A stretch of DNA of 47,398 nucleotides from Nanobdellota archaeon (GCA_002687825.1 NZBI01000013.1:1-47398), one strand, 5' to 3'; positions 34,228-41,666 are shown, numbered from the stretch's first letter. The notes: generated by a model from the sequence alone, not told the origin. A program made the numbers and translations.

Positions 34228-35812
34228 AAGCGAAAGAGTTGCTTACGAATTTGGAGATCAACATTATGCTTTAGACCAAATCGCAAACTTATATAAGAAT
34301 CCTAAACTTGCGTTTAAGGAATATCCTTCTAATAGTTTAGACAATAGATTAGATGGGCAAACATTACATATAGAAGTTTTAGTTAATAAAGAAGCTGGAA
34401 CAATATCTATTAGAGATGATGGTGTTGGTATGGTGTATGATGAACTAGTGAAAATACCTTCAAATATAGGTAAATCCTCTAAGAGAGAAATTGAAGATCT
34501 AATAGGGGAGAAAGGGTTTGGTATTTTGGCTTATCCTAGTGTGGGAGCTGATAAATGTACAGTGACTACTAAATCTATGGGAAGTCCTGTTTCTCATGTA
34601 GCAAACAGATTAAGAATGACATATCCTATGGAAAGAAAAGGAGCTGTAGTTGAAGAAGTTAGAATGAAGGATTTACGTTTTGAGTTAGGTCATGGAACTG
34701 TAGTTGAATTAGAAGGGATTTCAAGAAAAAATATGGAAAAATATTTTACAGTTACAAAAATTAAAAGTTTATTGTCAGAAATGTATTCTCCAATGTTAAG
34801 AAGGGACGACATTAACGTGGTTGCTGAAATGAGGGTTGGAAATGAAGGAGGAAAAAATCAACCAAGTATTGTTAAACCAATTGATTTTAAGGGAGATTTA
34901 GTTCATTCTCAAACTCAGGAAATTGATTTGGGAGATGGGACTGGTAATTTAGATTTCTATTTGTTTGTAAAAGCTAAAGGATCAAGTGAAAAAGTTAGAA
35001 CTTACAACAAAGGTGTACAAGTATTACAATCTATTACCGAATTAGATGAACTAAGTGGATTACCTTGGGCAAGCGGAAAATTATTGGGAGAAATTGATAC
35101 TGATTTCTTAGAGTTAATACCTTCAAGAGATGGGTATAAAAGAAATGAAGCTTTTGATATTTTTGTAGAGTATGTTCATGGTATTAGTGATGATTTGATT
35201 GATGAAATTGAGAAAAGAAGAACTGAATCCCAAAAAGATGAACTTACAGAGTTTACTTCACTATGGATGAGAAATTTGAATGATGTATATCAGGATATGC
35301 TGAATAGAAGTACTGGTTGGAAACCTAGTAGAGATGGGAAAGAGACTAGAAGAGTTGGTGATCAAGAAAAAGAACCTGGAGAAAAAGGATCTGGTAGAGG
35401 AAAAGGAGGATCTGGAGGAGAAAAAGAACCTAAGAAAGAAGAGGATGAAGATAGTGGTGGAAAAGAGAGAAAAGTTAGAAAAACTAGAAGAAGACTTAGT
35501 TATGGTACTCATTTTGAATCTTTTGAAGAAGCAGGAGATATAGGAAATTTAGGAAAAAGAAGCCTTTTAGACCCTTCCTTTAATCAAATAAGGATTAATA
35601 TAGACCACCCTGAATTTGAGAATTCTAAGAGAAGAGGAGAAGATGCTCATTATAAATATATCGGATTTTTGATGGGAAGTGAAGTCGCTGGAGGAGAATT
35701 TCAAAGGTTGTGTGATGACGGAGTTTTAGATCAAGTTGAAGATCAACATACATTAGTTGGAATGGTTCAGGACCTTTGCCAAGGTGCATTGAATTTATCT
35801 CATTTAGACTAA
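34220..35812 (+). CDS. GHKL (Hsp90/MORC-like) ATPase
   Basis: With the ATG at 34220 the protein has 530 residues. The Bergerat ATP fold is clear: E34-x3-N38 in KEYPSNSLDN (N-box), DDGVGM at 66-71, and GEKGFG at 97-102 (ATP lid). The second domain (about 170-330) fits an S5-like transducer. Residues about 370-430 are a Gly/Lys/Glu-rich linker. The end has IRINIDHPEF and a helical domain, as in MORC-type proteins. MORC/Hsp90-like ATPases close around DNA or partners in an ATP-dependent cycle and occur in some conflict systems. Here it follows a HTH gene and precedes an HNH nuclease. Confidence 0.82.
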   Translation: MSRSERVAYEFGDQHYALDQIANLYKNPKLAFKEYPSNSLDNRLDGQTLHIEVLVNKEAGTISIRDDGVGMVYDELVKIPSNIGKSSKREIEDLIGEKGFGILAYPSVGADKCTVTTKSMGSPVSHVANRLRMTYPMERKGAVVEEVRMKDLRFELGHGTVVELEGISRKNMEKYFTVTKIKSLLSEMYSPMLRRDDINVVAEMRVGNEGGKNQPSIVKPIDFKGDLVHSQTQEIDLGDGTGNLDFYLFVKAKGSSEKVRTYNKGVQVLQSITELDELSGLPWASGKLLGEIDTDFLELIPSRDGYKRNEAFDIFVEYVHGISDDLIDEIEKRRTESQKDELTEFTSLWMRNLNDVYQDMLNRSTGWKPSRDGKETRRVGDQEKEPGEKGSGRGKGGSGGEKEPKKEEDEDSGGKERKVRKTRRRLSYGTHFESFEEAGDIGNLGKRSLLDPSFNQIRINIDHPEFENSKRRGEDAHYKYIGFLMGSEVAGGEFQRLCDDGVLDQVEDQHTLVGMVQDLCQGALNLSHLD

Positions 35813-35813
35813 A

Positions 35814-35822
35814 CACTTAAAT
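35814..35822 (+). promoter_or_regulatory. TATA-like box before the HNH gene
   Basis: CTTAAATTT lies 24-32 nt before the ATG at 35846, followed by a T-rich stretch that may also end the ATPase transcript. Confidence 0.35.
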
Positions 35823-35845
35823 TTTTTCTTATTTTATTTTATTTA

Positions 35846-36121
35846 ATGGCTAGAACTTATGTTGATGAGTATGGATATTTAAGATATGTAGAGTCTGATT
35901 TATTGATACATAGAGCAGTAGCTAGAACTCATATATGGGCTCCTAATTCTGAAAAATACACTTTACCATTTGAAGATTATGAAGTTCATCATAAAGATGA
36001 AAATAAGATGAATAATGAGATTTGGAATTTAGAAGTTTTAACTGAAGAAGAACACATGAGGAGACATGGATATAAAAGAAATAAAGTTAAAAAGGGAAGA
36101 ATTCCTATAAAACGTTGGTAA
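35846..36121 (+). CDS. HNH endonuclease, small
   Basis: The 91 residues are almost all HNH domain. HRAVARTHIWAPNSE is followed by the beta-beta-alpha metal finger VHHKDENKMNNEIWNLEVL: H48/H49, N57 and N61 are the catalytic/metal residues, with H70 and H74 after. This is the HNH_3 type found in group I intron and phage homing enzymes. The C-terminus is basic (KRNKVKKGRIPIKRW). It starts 33 nt after the GHKL ATPase and is 1 nt from the 36123 gene. It may be the nuclease arm of the system, or a mobile gene by itself. Confidence 0.82.
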   Translation: MARTYVDEYGYLRYVESDLLIHRAVARTHIWAPNSEKYTLPFEDYEVHHKDENKMNNEIWNLEVLTEEEHMRRHGYKRNKVKKGRIPIKRW

Positions 36122-36122
36122 A

Positions 36123-37103
36123 ATGGCAGATAAAGATTTTTTTAAGGAACCAAGTGCTAAAGAAATTAGAGATCTTGGTTTGAGAGGATTTAGCAGTAAT
36201 TTAGTTAGAAATGTTGAGAGGTTATATGAAGATCAAGGTGGAGTTATAGAATTAAGATTAATTCCTGAAGGTTTTGATTCTGGAAGCAAATGGATGAAAC
36301 ATGGTGAAGAGGTTAAATTACGTAGATTTAGAACTTTAGATGACATTGCTCATGTGAATCCTATAGAATTGAGGAGGGAGGCTTTTTCTAAAGTTGGAAA
36401 GAGAATATGGAACCAATACTCTATTAGACCTGTTGTTGGTGATAGAAAAACTAGAAGAGTTTCTTTAGTTGAATGTATAGAGGGAGCTAAGATTTTTTCT
36501 TATGTTCATCAAACTCCTCAAATAGGTGGGAATCCTAGTATTGATGTTGAAACTTATGCTGATGTTGAACGCTTTGCTAAAGGTGTTGCGAGAGAAGGTG
36601 GTGAAGTTATTGTTACGGTTCCTTCTAGAACTGAAAAAGAATCAAGATATAAATTTGGTTTTAAAGCTGTACCTATTGTTGATAATGATGCTAAGTGGGA
36701 AATTGCTTATAGTTTAAGTTCTGATCATGTTTGCGAACACAAAAGATATCAACAAATTAGATTTACAGGTCCTGACGACCAAGAACGTTCTGATGTGAAT
36801 GATTTTTGTGCACATGAAATTGCAGGTTATTTCGCTACAATAGCTTATTTTATGGAGAGAGGAAATATGGTTCCTTCAGATATGAATCAATTTGCTATTA
36901 TTACTCAAGATGGTGTTGATTTTTATGACAGGTTAGGATTTAATCTATTAATTAAAACTCCTGAAGATAAAAGACCTAGAAAATTGACTGTACCTGAGAA
37001 AGTTGTTATGATGGGAGGATATAATCGTAAAAGAGGACATGATAAAGGGTTTTCTGGAGATTTGGAAGAAGTTAAGAATTATAGATGGAGATCTACCGAG
37101 TAA
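36123..37103 (+). CDS. Hypothetical island protein, 326 aa, downstream of HNH gene
   Basis: Not recognised. A soluble alpha/beta protein. Notable phrases are VIELRLIPEGFDSGSKW, EVIVTVPSRTEKESRYKFGFKAVP and DFCAHEIAGYFATIAYFMERGNM; a short HExAG stretch (CAHEIAG) is not enough for a metalloprotease call. It starts 1 nt after the HNH stop, so it is co-transcribed with it. Its end overlaps ndk by 11 nt tail to tail, which marks the right edge of the island. Confidence 0.5.
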   Translation: MADKDFFKEPSAKEIRDLGLRGFSSNLVRNVERLYEDQGGVIELRLIPEGFDSGSKWMKHGEEVKLRRFRTLDDIAHVNPIELRREAFSKVGKRIWNQYSIRPVVGDRKTRRVSLVECIEGAKIFSYVHQTPQIGGNPSIDVETYADVERFAKGVAREGGEVIVTVPSRTEKESRYKFGFKAVPIVDNDAKWEIAYSLSSDHVCEHKRYQQIRFTGPDDQERSDVNDFCAHEIAGYFATIAYFMERGNMVPSDMNQFAIITQDGVDFYDRLGFNLLIKTPEDKRPRKLTVPEKVVMMGGYNRKRGHDKGFSGDLEEVKNYRWRSTE

Positions 37104-37584
37104 ATTTATCTTGAGAATGTGGGTAATCGTGTAACTCCTCTTTCGTAAACCAAAGTTCTATTTCATTTTTAGCATCTTCCTTATTTCCTGATGCGTGGAT
37201 TAAATTTCTGATTGCTTTCTCTTCTTTATCAGCGTAATCATAACTAACATGGCAATAATCTCCTCTAATAGTTCCTGGTTGAGCTCCTTTTGGTTCTGTG
37301 TCTCCTACTATTTTTCTTACGTTTTCAATTACATGAACTCCTTCTAATACAATTGCCACAACAGGACCTTCTACTATGAAATCTAATAAGAAGTTTCTAA
37401 GTTTTTCTCCTAATCTTTTGACAATGTCTTCAGCGTAATGTTTTCCTGCAAATTCTTTGTCTACCCATTGCATTTTCATTCCTATGATTTTCAATCCTTG
37501 TCTTTCAAACCTAGAAATTACTTCTCCAATTAATCCTCTCGCTACTCCATCCGGTTTTATTAATACTAAAGTTTGTTCAATCAT
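37093..37584 (-). CDS. ndk: Nucleoside diphosphate kinase
   Basis: The 163-residue protein has LVLIKPDGVARGLIGEVISRFE at the start, and the phosphate-carrying H130 in NLIHASGNKEDA (usual form NxIHGSDS). PGTIRGDY is also typical. NDK transfers gamma-phosphate between nucleotides to balance NTP and dNTP pools. It is slightly longer than the usual 150 because of a charged C-terminal end. The start overlaps the eL24 stop by 4 nt. It is the last gene of the eL8-eS28-eL24-ndk operon before the island. Confidence 0.95.
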   Translation of the reverse strand: MIEQTLVLIKPDGVARGLIGEVISRFERQGLKIIGMKMQWVDKEFAGKHYAEDIVKRLGEKLRNFLLDFIVEGPVVAIVLEGVHVIENVRKIVGDTEPKGAQPGTIRGDYCHVSYDYADKEEKAIRNLIHASGNKEDAKNEIELWFTKEELHDYPHSQDKFTR

Positions 37585-37751
37585 TTTTCATAAGAAGTAG
37601 TCCACTTAAAGTTTCTTGGTTTTCTTTTTAATTTTAGCATATTTTTTTCACATTTCATTTTATCAAAATGCAATATCTTTCCATCTGTTTTTATGAATAT
37701 CTTACCAGTTCCAGATTCAATATCTTTTCCGCAAAATGAACATTTAGGCAT
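37581..37751 (-). CDS. rpl24e: Large ribosomal subunit protein eL24
   Basis: The 56-residue reading frame runs from ATG at 37751 to TGA at 37581-37583. It encodes MPKCSFCGKDIESGTGKIFI, then DGKILHFDKMKCEKNMLK and PRNFKWTTSYEK. C4/C7 and the H28/C34 region fit the eL24 zinc finger. SD GGAGG at 37757-37761 has 5-nt spacing. It overlaps ndk by 4 nt. The order eL8-eS28-eL24-ndk is standard in archaea. Confidence 0.93.
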   Translation of the reverse strand: MPKCSFCGKDIESGTGKIFIKTDGKILHFDKMKCEKNMLKLKRKPRNFKWTTSYEK

Positions 37752-37829
37752 CGTAGCCTCCTATACTAATTCCATAAGAATCATTTGAATTGTAAGGATT
37801 TATTGTGTAATGATGAGTAATTTGATACA

Positions 37830-38171
37830 TTAGTTTCCGCCTCTCTTAACTTGAGTTAATTTTCTAGCTTCTATTTCAGTTTCTCTTAACATTAAAGTGT
37901 CTTCAATTCTTATAGGACCCTTTACGTTTCTTCTGATAACTTTTCCTTGATCTCTTCCGTCTAGGATTTTACACCTAACTTGTATTACTTCTCCTCTCGT
38001 TCCTGTTCTTCCAACTATTTCTTCAACTGTTGCTGGAACTGCTTTTGAGAAGTTAATACCTTGGGAAGTATCTTGTTTTTCTTTCTTTTGTTGTGAGAAT
38101 GTAACATTTTTTTGTTGCTTTCGCTTTTCTTTCTTTAACGCTTTCTTTTCTTTCTTAGCTGCTTTAGCCAT
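37830..38171 (-). CDS. rps28e: Small ribosomal subunit protein eS28 with N-terminal extension
   Basis: Residues about 45-113 are a full eS28: [39 protein letters not shown] and [13 protein letters not shown]. Residues 1-44 are an extra Lys/Gln-rich N-terminus ([18 protein letters not shown]). No other start codon exists between this ATG and the core, so the extension appears real; eS28 is normally about 70 residues. The start follows copy B of the hairpin element. Confidence 0.93.
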   Translation of the reverse strand: MAKAAKKEKKALKKEKRKQQKNVTFSQQKKEKQDTSQGINFSKAVPATVEEIVGRTGTRGEVIQVRCKILDGRDQGKVIRRNVKGPIRIEDTLMLRETEIEARKLTQVKRGGN

Positions 38172-38209
38172 AAATCTTTTTAAGAAAAAGCTTTACCAAA
38201 AATGGTAAA
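38172..38209 (-). promoter_or_regulatory. Intercistronic hairpin element, copy B (eL8/eS28)
   Basis: It fills the gap between the eL8 stop and the eS28 ATG. The 27 nt at 38176-38202 match copy A at 13319-13345 with one difference. The CTTTTT-CTT-AAAAAG hairpin is at 38176-38190, and the stem can extend by three A-U pairs past a mismatch. Upstream, TTTACCATTTTTGGTAAA can form a second small hairpin absent from copy A. Confidence 0.55.
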
Positions 38210-38587
38210 TTATTCCTTTTCCTCCACTTTTGATCCTGTTGTTTTTGTTGCTATTTCTTTTATTAGATCTTTAGCTTCGCCTTCTTCTGTTATTACAACT
38301 CCAGAACATGGGACAGATAAACCTGCTGCTGCACCTAACTCTAATTTAGCAGTTACTCCGATGCATGGAACATTTTTTTCTTCACATAAAGCTGGAAGAT
38401 GCATTATAACTTCTTCAGGTTGAGTGTCTTGTGCTACTACTACTAACTTAGCTACACTTCTTTCTATAGCTTTTGTAACTTCATTAGTACCTTTTTTTAA
38501 TTTTCCAGATTTTCTTGCGAGTTCTATAGCTTCTAGAGCCTTTTCAGAAATTTCTTTTGTTATTTCGTATTTAAATTGAATTGCCAT
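38210..38587 (-). CDS. rpl7ae: Large ribosomal subunit protein eL8 (L7Ae)
   Basis: A 125-residue L7Ae with GKLKKGTNEVTKAIERSVAK (RNA-contacting loop), LVVVAQDTQPEEVIMHLPAL, CEEKNVPCIGV and a short Glu/Lys tail. L7Ae binds kink-turns in rRNA, box C/D and H/ACA guide RNAs and RNase P. It is the first gene of the operon. SD AGGAGG lies close to the ATG and is partly in a hairpin (38592-38616). L7Ae regulates its own mRNA through its leader in some archaea, so autocontrol is possible. Confidence 0.95.
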   Translation of the reverse strand: MAIQFKYEITKEISEKALEAIELARKSGKLKKGTNEVTKAIERSVAKLVVVAQDTQPEEVIMHLPALCEEKNVPCIGVTAKLELGAAAGLSVPCSGVVITEEGEAKDLIKEIATKTTGSKVEEKE

Positions 38588-38591
38588 TTGT

Positions 38592-38616
38592 TAACCTCCT
38601 AGTTAATCATAGGTTA
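38592..38616 (-). promoter_or_regulatory. L7Ae leader hairpin that covers the SD
   Basis: TAACCT (38616-38611 on the minus strand) is complementary to AGGTTA (38597-38592), which overlaps the SD of eL8; the loop is 13 nt. A TATA box (CTTTATAAAC, minus, about 38638-38647) gives a leader of about 25-30 nt. I see no clear kink-turn. Confidence 0.4.
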
Positions 38617-38692
38617 GAGAAAAAGTTGAAATTGGGGTTTATAAAGATTTTGGATAAATTTAAATAATAGTTATTGGATTATATATTTTAAG

Positions 38693-38941
38693 ATGGTGAT
38701 TGATGTAACTGGCATGTTTGGTAAGGCTATTGGTGGCATGGGTTATCATGGTAATGCTTTTGGTTTAAAATTTTCTCCTTTAATTATTGCTGTTTTGGGT
38801 GCTTTTTGGATTTGGATGTTAATTGATGCACTTAAGAAAAATTTTAAAGGTAATGATAAATTAGTTTGGGTTATTGTATTATTATTTAGTCATATAATTG
38901 GTGCTGTGATATATTTCTTTTTGGTTAAAAGTAAGAAGTGA
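38693..38941 (+). CDS. Small two-TM membrane protein, PLDc_N-like
   Basis: The 82 residues contain two hydrophobic helices (LIIAVLGAFWIWMLIDAL and LVWVIVLLFSHIIGAVIYFFLV) joined by a short basic loop (KKNFKGNDK). The order FWIWMLIDAL...W-x-V-x-x-L...GAxIYFFLV is the PLDc_N motif, which also occurs as stand-alone membrane proteins. Function unknown. The GxxG-rich N-terminus (GKAIGGMGYHGN) is outside that motif. TATA-like sequence near 38655-38664 supports a short leader. Confidence 0.65.
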   Translation: MVIDVTGMFGKAIGGMGYHGNAFGLKFSPLIIAVLGAFWIWMLIDALKKNFKGNDKLVWVIVLLFSHIIGAVIYFFLVKSKK

Positions 38942-39139
38942 TTAAAGTTTTTTATTTATACTTTCTATAATTGGTAATTCTATTTCTAAAGTGTAATGGT
39001 TTGAAATTTGGTTTATATCTCTCATAAATTGAGCACGTTCTTCTGAGTTTAATGCTTCTAAATCTAGTTTTCTTGAAGGCATTGCCTCAGCAGCTTTGTC
39101 TTCAATACTTGGGTGATATAAATAAAAATCTAATTTCAT
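38942..39139 (-). CDS. Hypothetical microprotein, 65 aa (third after receiver)
   Basis: Not recognised. A soluble protein that begins MKLDFYLYHPSIEDKAAEAM and has a helical second half. It follows the 39141 gene with a 1-nt gap and is the last gene in the operon led by the receiver protein. Its start codon lies in the 22-nt direct repeat at 39137-39158. Confidence 0.5.
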   Translation of the reverse strand: MKLDFYLYHPSIEDKAAEAMPSRKLDLEALNSEERAQFMRDINQISNHYTLEIELPIIESINKKL

Positions 39140-39158
39140 TTTAAGCTACTCTTTTGTC
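39137..39158. repeat. 22-nt direct repeat, copy 1
   Basis: Identical to 39339-39360. It spans the coding sequence for the KRVA tail, the stop codon and the next start codon on the minus strand. Confidence 0.75.
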
Positions 39159-39341
39159 CAACCCTTCTGAGTCTTCTTCAGCTAATTCAATAAGTTCCCA
39201 CACTTTTGAATCAGATTTGTTAACCCAGGATATAACTTCACCCATTCCAGGAAAGTATATGTCTTTAGTCCAGTAGGAACCTATTTTTTTATGAATTTTG
39301 TTTACTAAGTCACGACTTTCGTCATAAGTAAAAGTTTCCAT
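39141..39341 (-). CDS. Hypothetical microprotein, 66 aa (second after receiver), flanked by direct repeats
   Basis: Not recognised. Acidic, with aromatic residues (SYWTKDIYFPGMGEVISWV) and ending LDKRVA, the same six residues that end the 39343 gene. The 22-nt direct repeats at 39137-39158 and 39339-39360 cover both its ends, so it looks like a unit that was duplicated or inserted between the LDKRVA tail and the next start codon. Confidence 0.5.
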   Translation of the reverse strand: METFTYDESRDLVNKIHKKIGSYWTKDIYFPGMGEVISWVNKSDSKVWELIELAEEDSEGLDKRVA

Positions 39342-39360
39342 TTTAAGCTACTCTTTTGTC
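39339..39360. repeat. 22-nt direct repeat, copy 2
   Basis: Identical to 39137-39158, 202 nt away, which is the length of one small gene plus its junction. Confidence 0.75.
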
Positions 39361-39546
39361 TAAATCTGTAGAATCCTTTTCTTGAGCTTTTTTAGCTTCA
39401 GCTTCTAAATCTACGCCTAATTCTTTTAAAGCTTTAATGTGAGCTTCCATCAATTGTTCTGTTATTTTAACTATTTTTAATAATTCTTCTCTTTCTTTAG
39501 ATAAAGTTGCTAAAGATCCTTTATGAAATCCTATTTGTTCTGACAT
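39343..39546 (-). CDS. Hypothetical coiled-coil microprotein, 67 aa (first after receiver)
   Basis: Not recognised. Strongly helical (SKEREELLKIVKITEQLMEA, then HIKALKELGVDLEAEAKKAQ), probably a coiled coil, ending LDKRVA. It lies 2 nt after the receiver gene stop. Its likely role is a partner of the receiver, since no histidine kinase or output domain is encoded nearby. Confidence 0.5.
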   Translation of the reverse strand: MSEQIGFHKGSLATLSKEREELLKIVKITEQLMEAHIKALKELGVDLEAEAKKAQEKDSTDLDKRVA

Positions 39547-39548
39547 TT

Positions 39549-39914
39549 TTATTCTCCTAAAAGATGATATAATAAAGGTTCCAATCCTATGAATACATCC
39601 GGCTTTTGTACGTATCCGTCTGCGTTAACAGTTTCTCTTCTTTCTTTACTTATGTCTCCGCTCATACAAAGTACAGGTATTGCTTTTGTTCTTTCATTTT
39701 CTAACAATCTTTGTCTTAATTGAGGACCGTCCATTTTTGGCATATCATAATCTGTTAGAACTAGGTCTGGTAAGCTTCCATTTTGTTCAATTAAATCTAA
39801 TGCTTCTTGTCCATTACTTGCTGTGTACGTGGAATATCCTAATGAGTTTATCATTTTAGGTATTAAATTCCTTAACATACCATCGTCATCTACAACTAAT
39901 ATTCTTTTTGCCAT
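39549..39914 (-). CDS. Single-domain response regulator (CheY-like receiver)
   Basis: The 121 residues are one receiver domain: D9/D10 (Mg2+ site) in ILVVDDDG, phospho-acceptor D55 in VLTDYDMPKMDG, S85 in LCMSGD and K104 in YVQKP. All catalytic residues are present, so it should accept phosphate. There is no output domain and no histidine kinase in the window. It leads an operon with three microproteins. Promoter: CTTTATAAAG at 39951-39960 (minus), SD AAGGAA. Confidence 0.92.
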   Translation of the reverse strand: MAKRILVVDDDGMLRNLIPKMINSLGYSTYTASNGQEALDLIEQNGSLPDLVLTDYDMPKMDGPQLRQRLLENERTKAIPVLCMSGDISKERRETVNADGYVQKPDVFIGLEPLLYHLLGE

Positions 39915-39976
39915 TTTATTTCCTTTTTGTTACTATTAATTAGTAATTAACTCTTTATAAAGTTATTGTTTTAGGA

Positions 39977-41614
39977 TTATTTGTGGAGATATATAAATTT
40001 ATTGTTGTCTAAACATTTTAGGAAGGCGAAACGTTCTGCTTGGATTATATCTCCTTTTTTTACTTTTTTAATTGATTCTTCTGCTAATCCTTTTGTAATT
40101 TTGTTATTTTCTTGTAAAACTTCGATTTCTATTGCATTTTTTGTGGGTAACCAGTGAATCATCTTTGCTGATAAACGTTCATCTTGTTCTTCAGATAAGA
40201 ATTCTCTGTTTTTTATGTTATATAGATGCATTAGTCTGTAGACTTGGTCTTTTTTGAATTTTTCTTCGAAATAAAACTCGCTCTCTGTGTAGAATTTTCT
40301 TCCGCCCAGTCTAACTCCCGGATATAGATCTAATTGAATATTTTTTTTAGGTGCGTTTTTAATTTCTAATTTTTTATAGGGTTCTAAGATTAGAAAATAT
40401 CTATCTGAAGTTTCATCTACTAAATCCCTATTAAAGGAATTAATACTTTTAAAAAATTCTTTTTTGTTGGTTACTTTGTCTGCTTCTGAGAGTCCAATTT
40501 CTTCTGCGAATTTTAATAAAGCATTGGGTTGGTATCCTCTTTTTCTCAAAGCTGGTAAGAAAGGTAATCTAATATCATCCCAGTCAGTTCTTCTTTTTTC
40601 TTTTATCATTCTTTTTGCTAGAGATGCGGAGACTTTCATATCTGAAAAATTAATTCTACCAACGTACAAACACTTTGGAGATTCCCATTTAAAATAATCA
40701 TATAAATATTTTTGACGTTTTTCATTATCTCTATGTTCTTTCGCTCTTATTGTTACATTTACTTTCATTTCATGATCATCTATGGTAACTGCGAAATTCA
40801 TTAGAGGCCATACTCTAAATTTGTTTTTTGTTTTTACATGTTCTTTCTCTGATATTCTAAAAGCTGGCCAATCTCTCATGGCTGGATTTTTATGTTCTAT
40901 ATCTGTTTTAATTCTTAGGACTGCATCTCCTGGTTTGTATTTAGAAAACATTAACTTCCATCTTTCTAATTGTTCTTTAGCTTCTAGATTTCTACAAGGG
41001 CATGCTTTTCCACTGTTTATTTTGGATCTAGCATCTTCGGGATCGCAAGTACAGATGTAAGCTTTTCCTAATTCTAAAACTTTTTTTGCATATTTGTAAT
41101 AAATTTCTAATCTTTCTGATTGAATTGGAAAGGAATCAATAGAGTTATTTGTTAGCCAATTTGCGTCTTCTTTTATTAGATCATATGCTTCTTTTACTAT
41201 GTTTCCTGGATTTGTATCTCCTATTCTGACTATTAGTTTTCCATTGTTTTTTTTACAAACTAAATGAATTAATCCTAGAACATAAGCATGACCAATATGT
41301 AAAGCTCCTGATGGGGAAGGTTCGAAACGCATTACTAAATTTTTTATATTTAATTCTGGTAACTCTTTCTTTTTAACTTCTTTTTTTTCTAATAGTTTTG
41401 GATCTAAGCTTAATAATTGAGTTCTTTGTTCTTCTATGTTTAATTTGTTAATATCTTGAACTATTTTATTTATTTCTTTAGAAATTTCTTTTATTTTTGG
41501 CTTTAAATTTGGTTTTTCTTGTAATACTTTTCCTATTATGGCTCCGGGGTTTGCTTTACCATTGTAATTTATTGCATTTTGTAATACATATTTAAGAATT
41601 AATTCCTTTTCCAT
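39977..41614 (-). CDS. gltX: Glutamyl-tRNA synthetase, archaeal type
   Basis: A 545-residue class I synthetase. HIGH motif at 106-109 (ALHIGHAYVLG) follows MRFEPSPSG, and the KMSKS counterpart is DMKVSASLAKRMIKE. A Cys-rich loop (ICTC...CPCR) is present. The N-terminal 90 residues are the extra helical region of archaeal GluRS; the C-terminus is the beta-barrel anticodon domain of the GlnRS/archaeal GluRS class. In most archaea it also charges tRNA-Gln with Glu, which is then amidated. Divergent from the 41667 gene across a shared AT-rich promoter. Confidence 0.95.
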   Translation of the reverse strand: MEKELILKYVLQNAINYNGKANPGAIIGKVLQEKPNLKPKIKEISKEINKIVQDINKLNIEEQRTQLLSLDPKLLEKKEVKKKELPELNIKNLVMRFEPSPSGALHIGHAYVLGLIHLVCKKNNGKLIVRIGDTNPGNIVKEAYDLIKEDANWLTNNSIDSFPIQSERLEIYYKYAKKVLELGKAYICTCDPEDARSKINSGKACPCRNLEAKEQLERWKLMFSKYKPGDAVLRIKTDIEHKNPAMRDWPAFRISEKEHVKTKNKFRVWPLMNFAVTIDDHEMKVNVTIRAKEHRDNEKRQKYLYDYFKWESPKCLYVGRINFSDMKVSASLAKRMIKEKRRTDWDDIRLPFLPALRKRGYQPNALLKFAEEIGLSEADKVTNKKEFFKSINSFNRDLVDETSDRYFLILEPYKKLEIKNAPKKNIQLDLYPGVRLGGRKFYTESEFYFEEKFKKDQVYRLMHLYNIKNREFLSEEQDERLSAKMIHWLPTKNAIEIEVLQENNKITKGLAEESIKKVKKGDIIQAERFAFLKCLDNNKFIYLHK

Positions 41615-41635
41615 AGTTAATCTTTAATGAGTTAC

Positions 41636-41646
41636 GTTTAAATATT
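41636..41646. promoter_or_regulatory. Shared TATA region between gltX and the 41667 gene
   Basis: CGTTTAAATAT is nearly symmetrical and lies about 21-31 nt before both start codons, so it can serve both directions and predicts leaderless mRNAs on each side. Confidence 0.45.
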
Positions 41647-41666
41647 TTACTTAATTAAAAAATTAA

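Noticed and set aside
35261-35543. Open frames on both strands within the GHKL ATPase linker
   Set aside because: Low-complexity shadows of the Lys/Glu/Gly linker; they have no RBS or promoter.
28463-37103. Attachment-site direct repeats at the island borders
   Set aside because: I compared both edges by eye and found no shared sequence, tRNA end or integrase; the mechanism of insertion remains open.
41321-41332. GGTTCGAAACG, similar to a tRNA T-loop
   Set aside because: It is the coding sequence for MRFEPS of gltX on the minus strand and has no cloverleaf around it.
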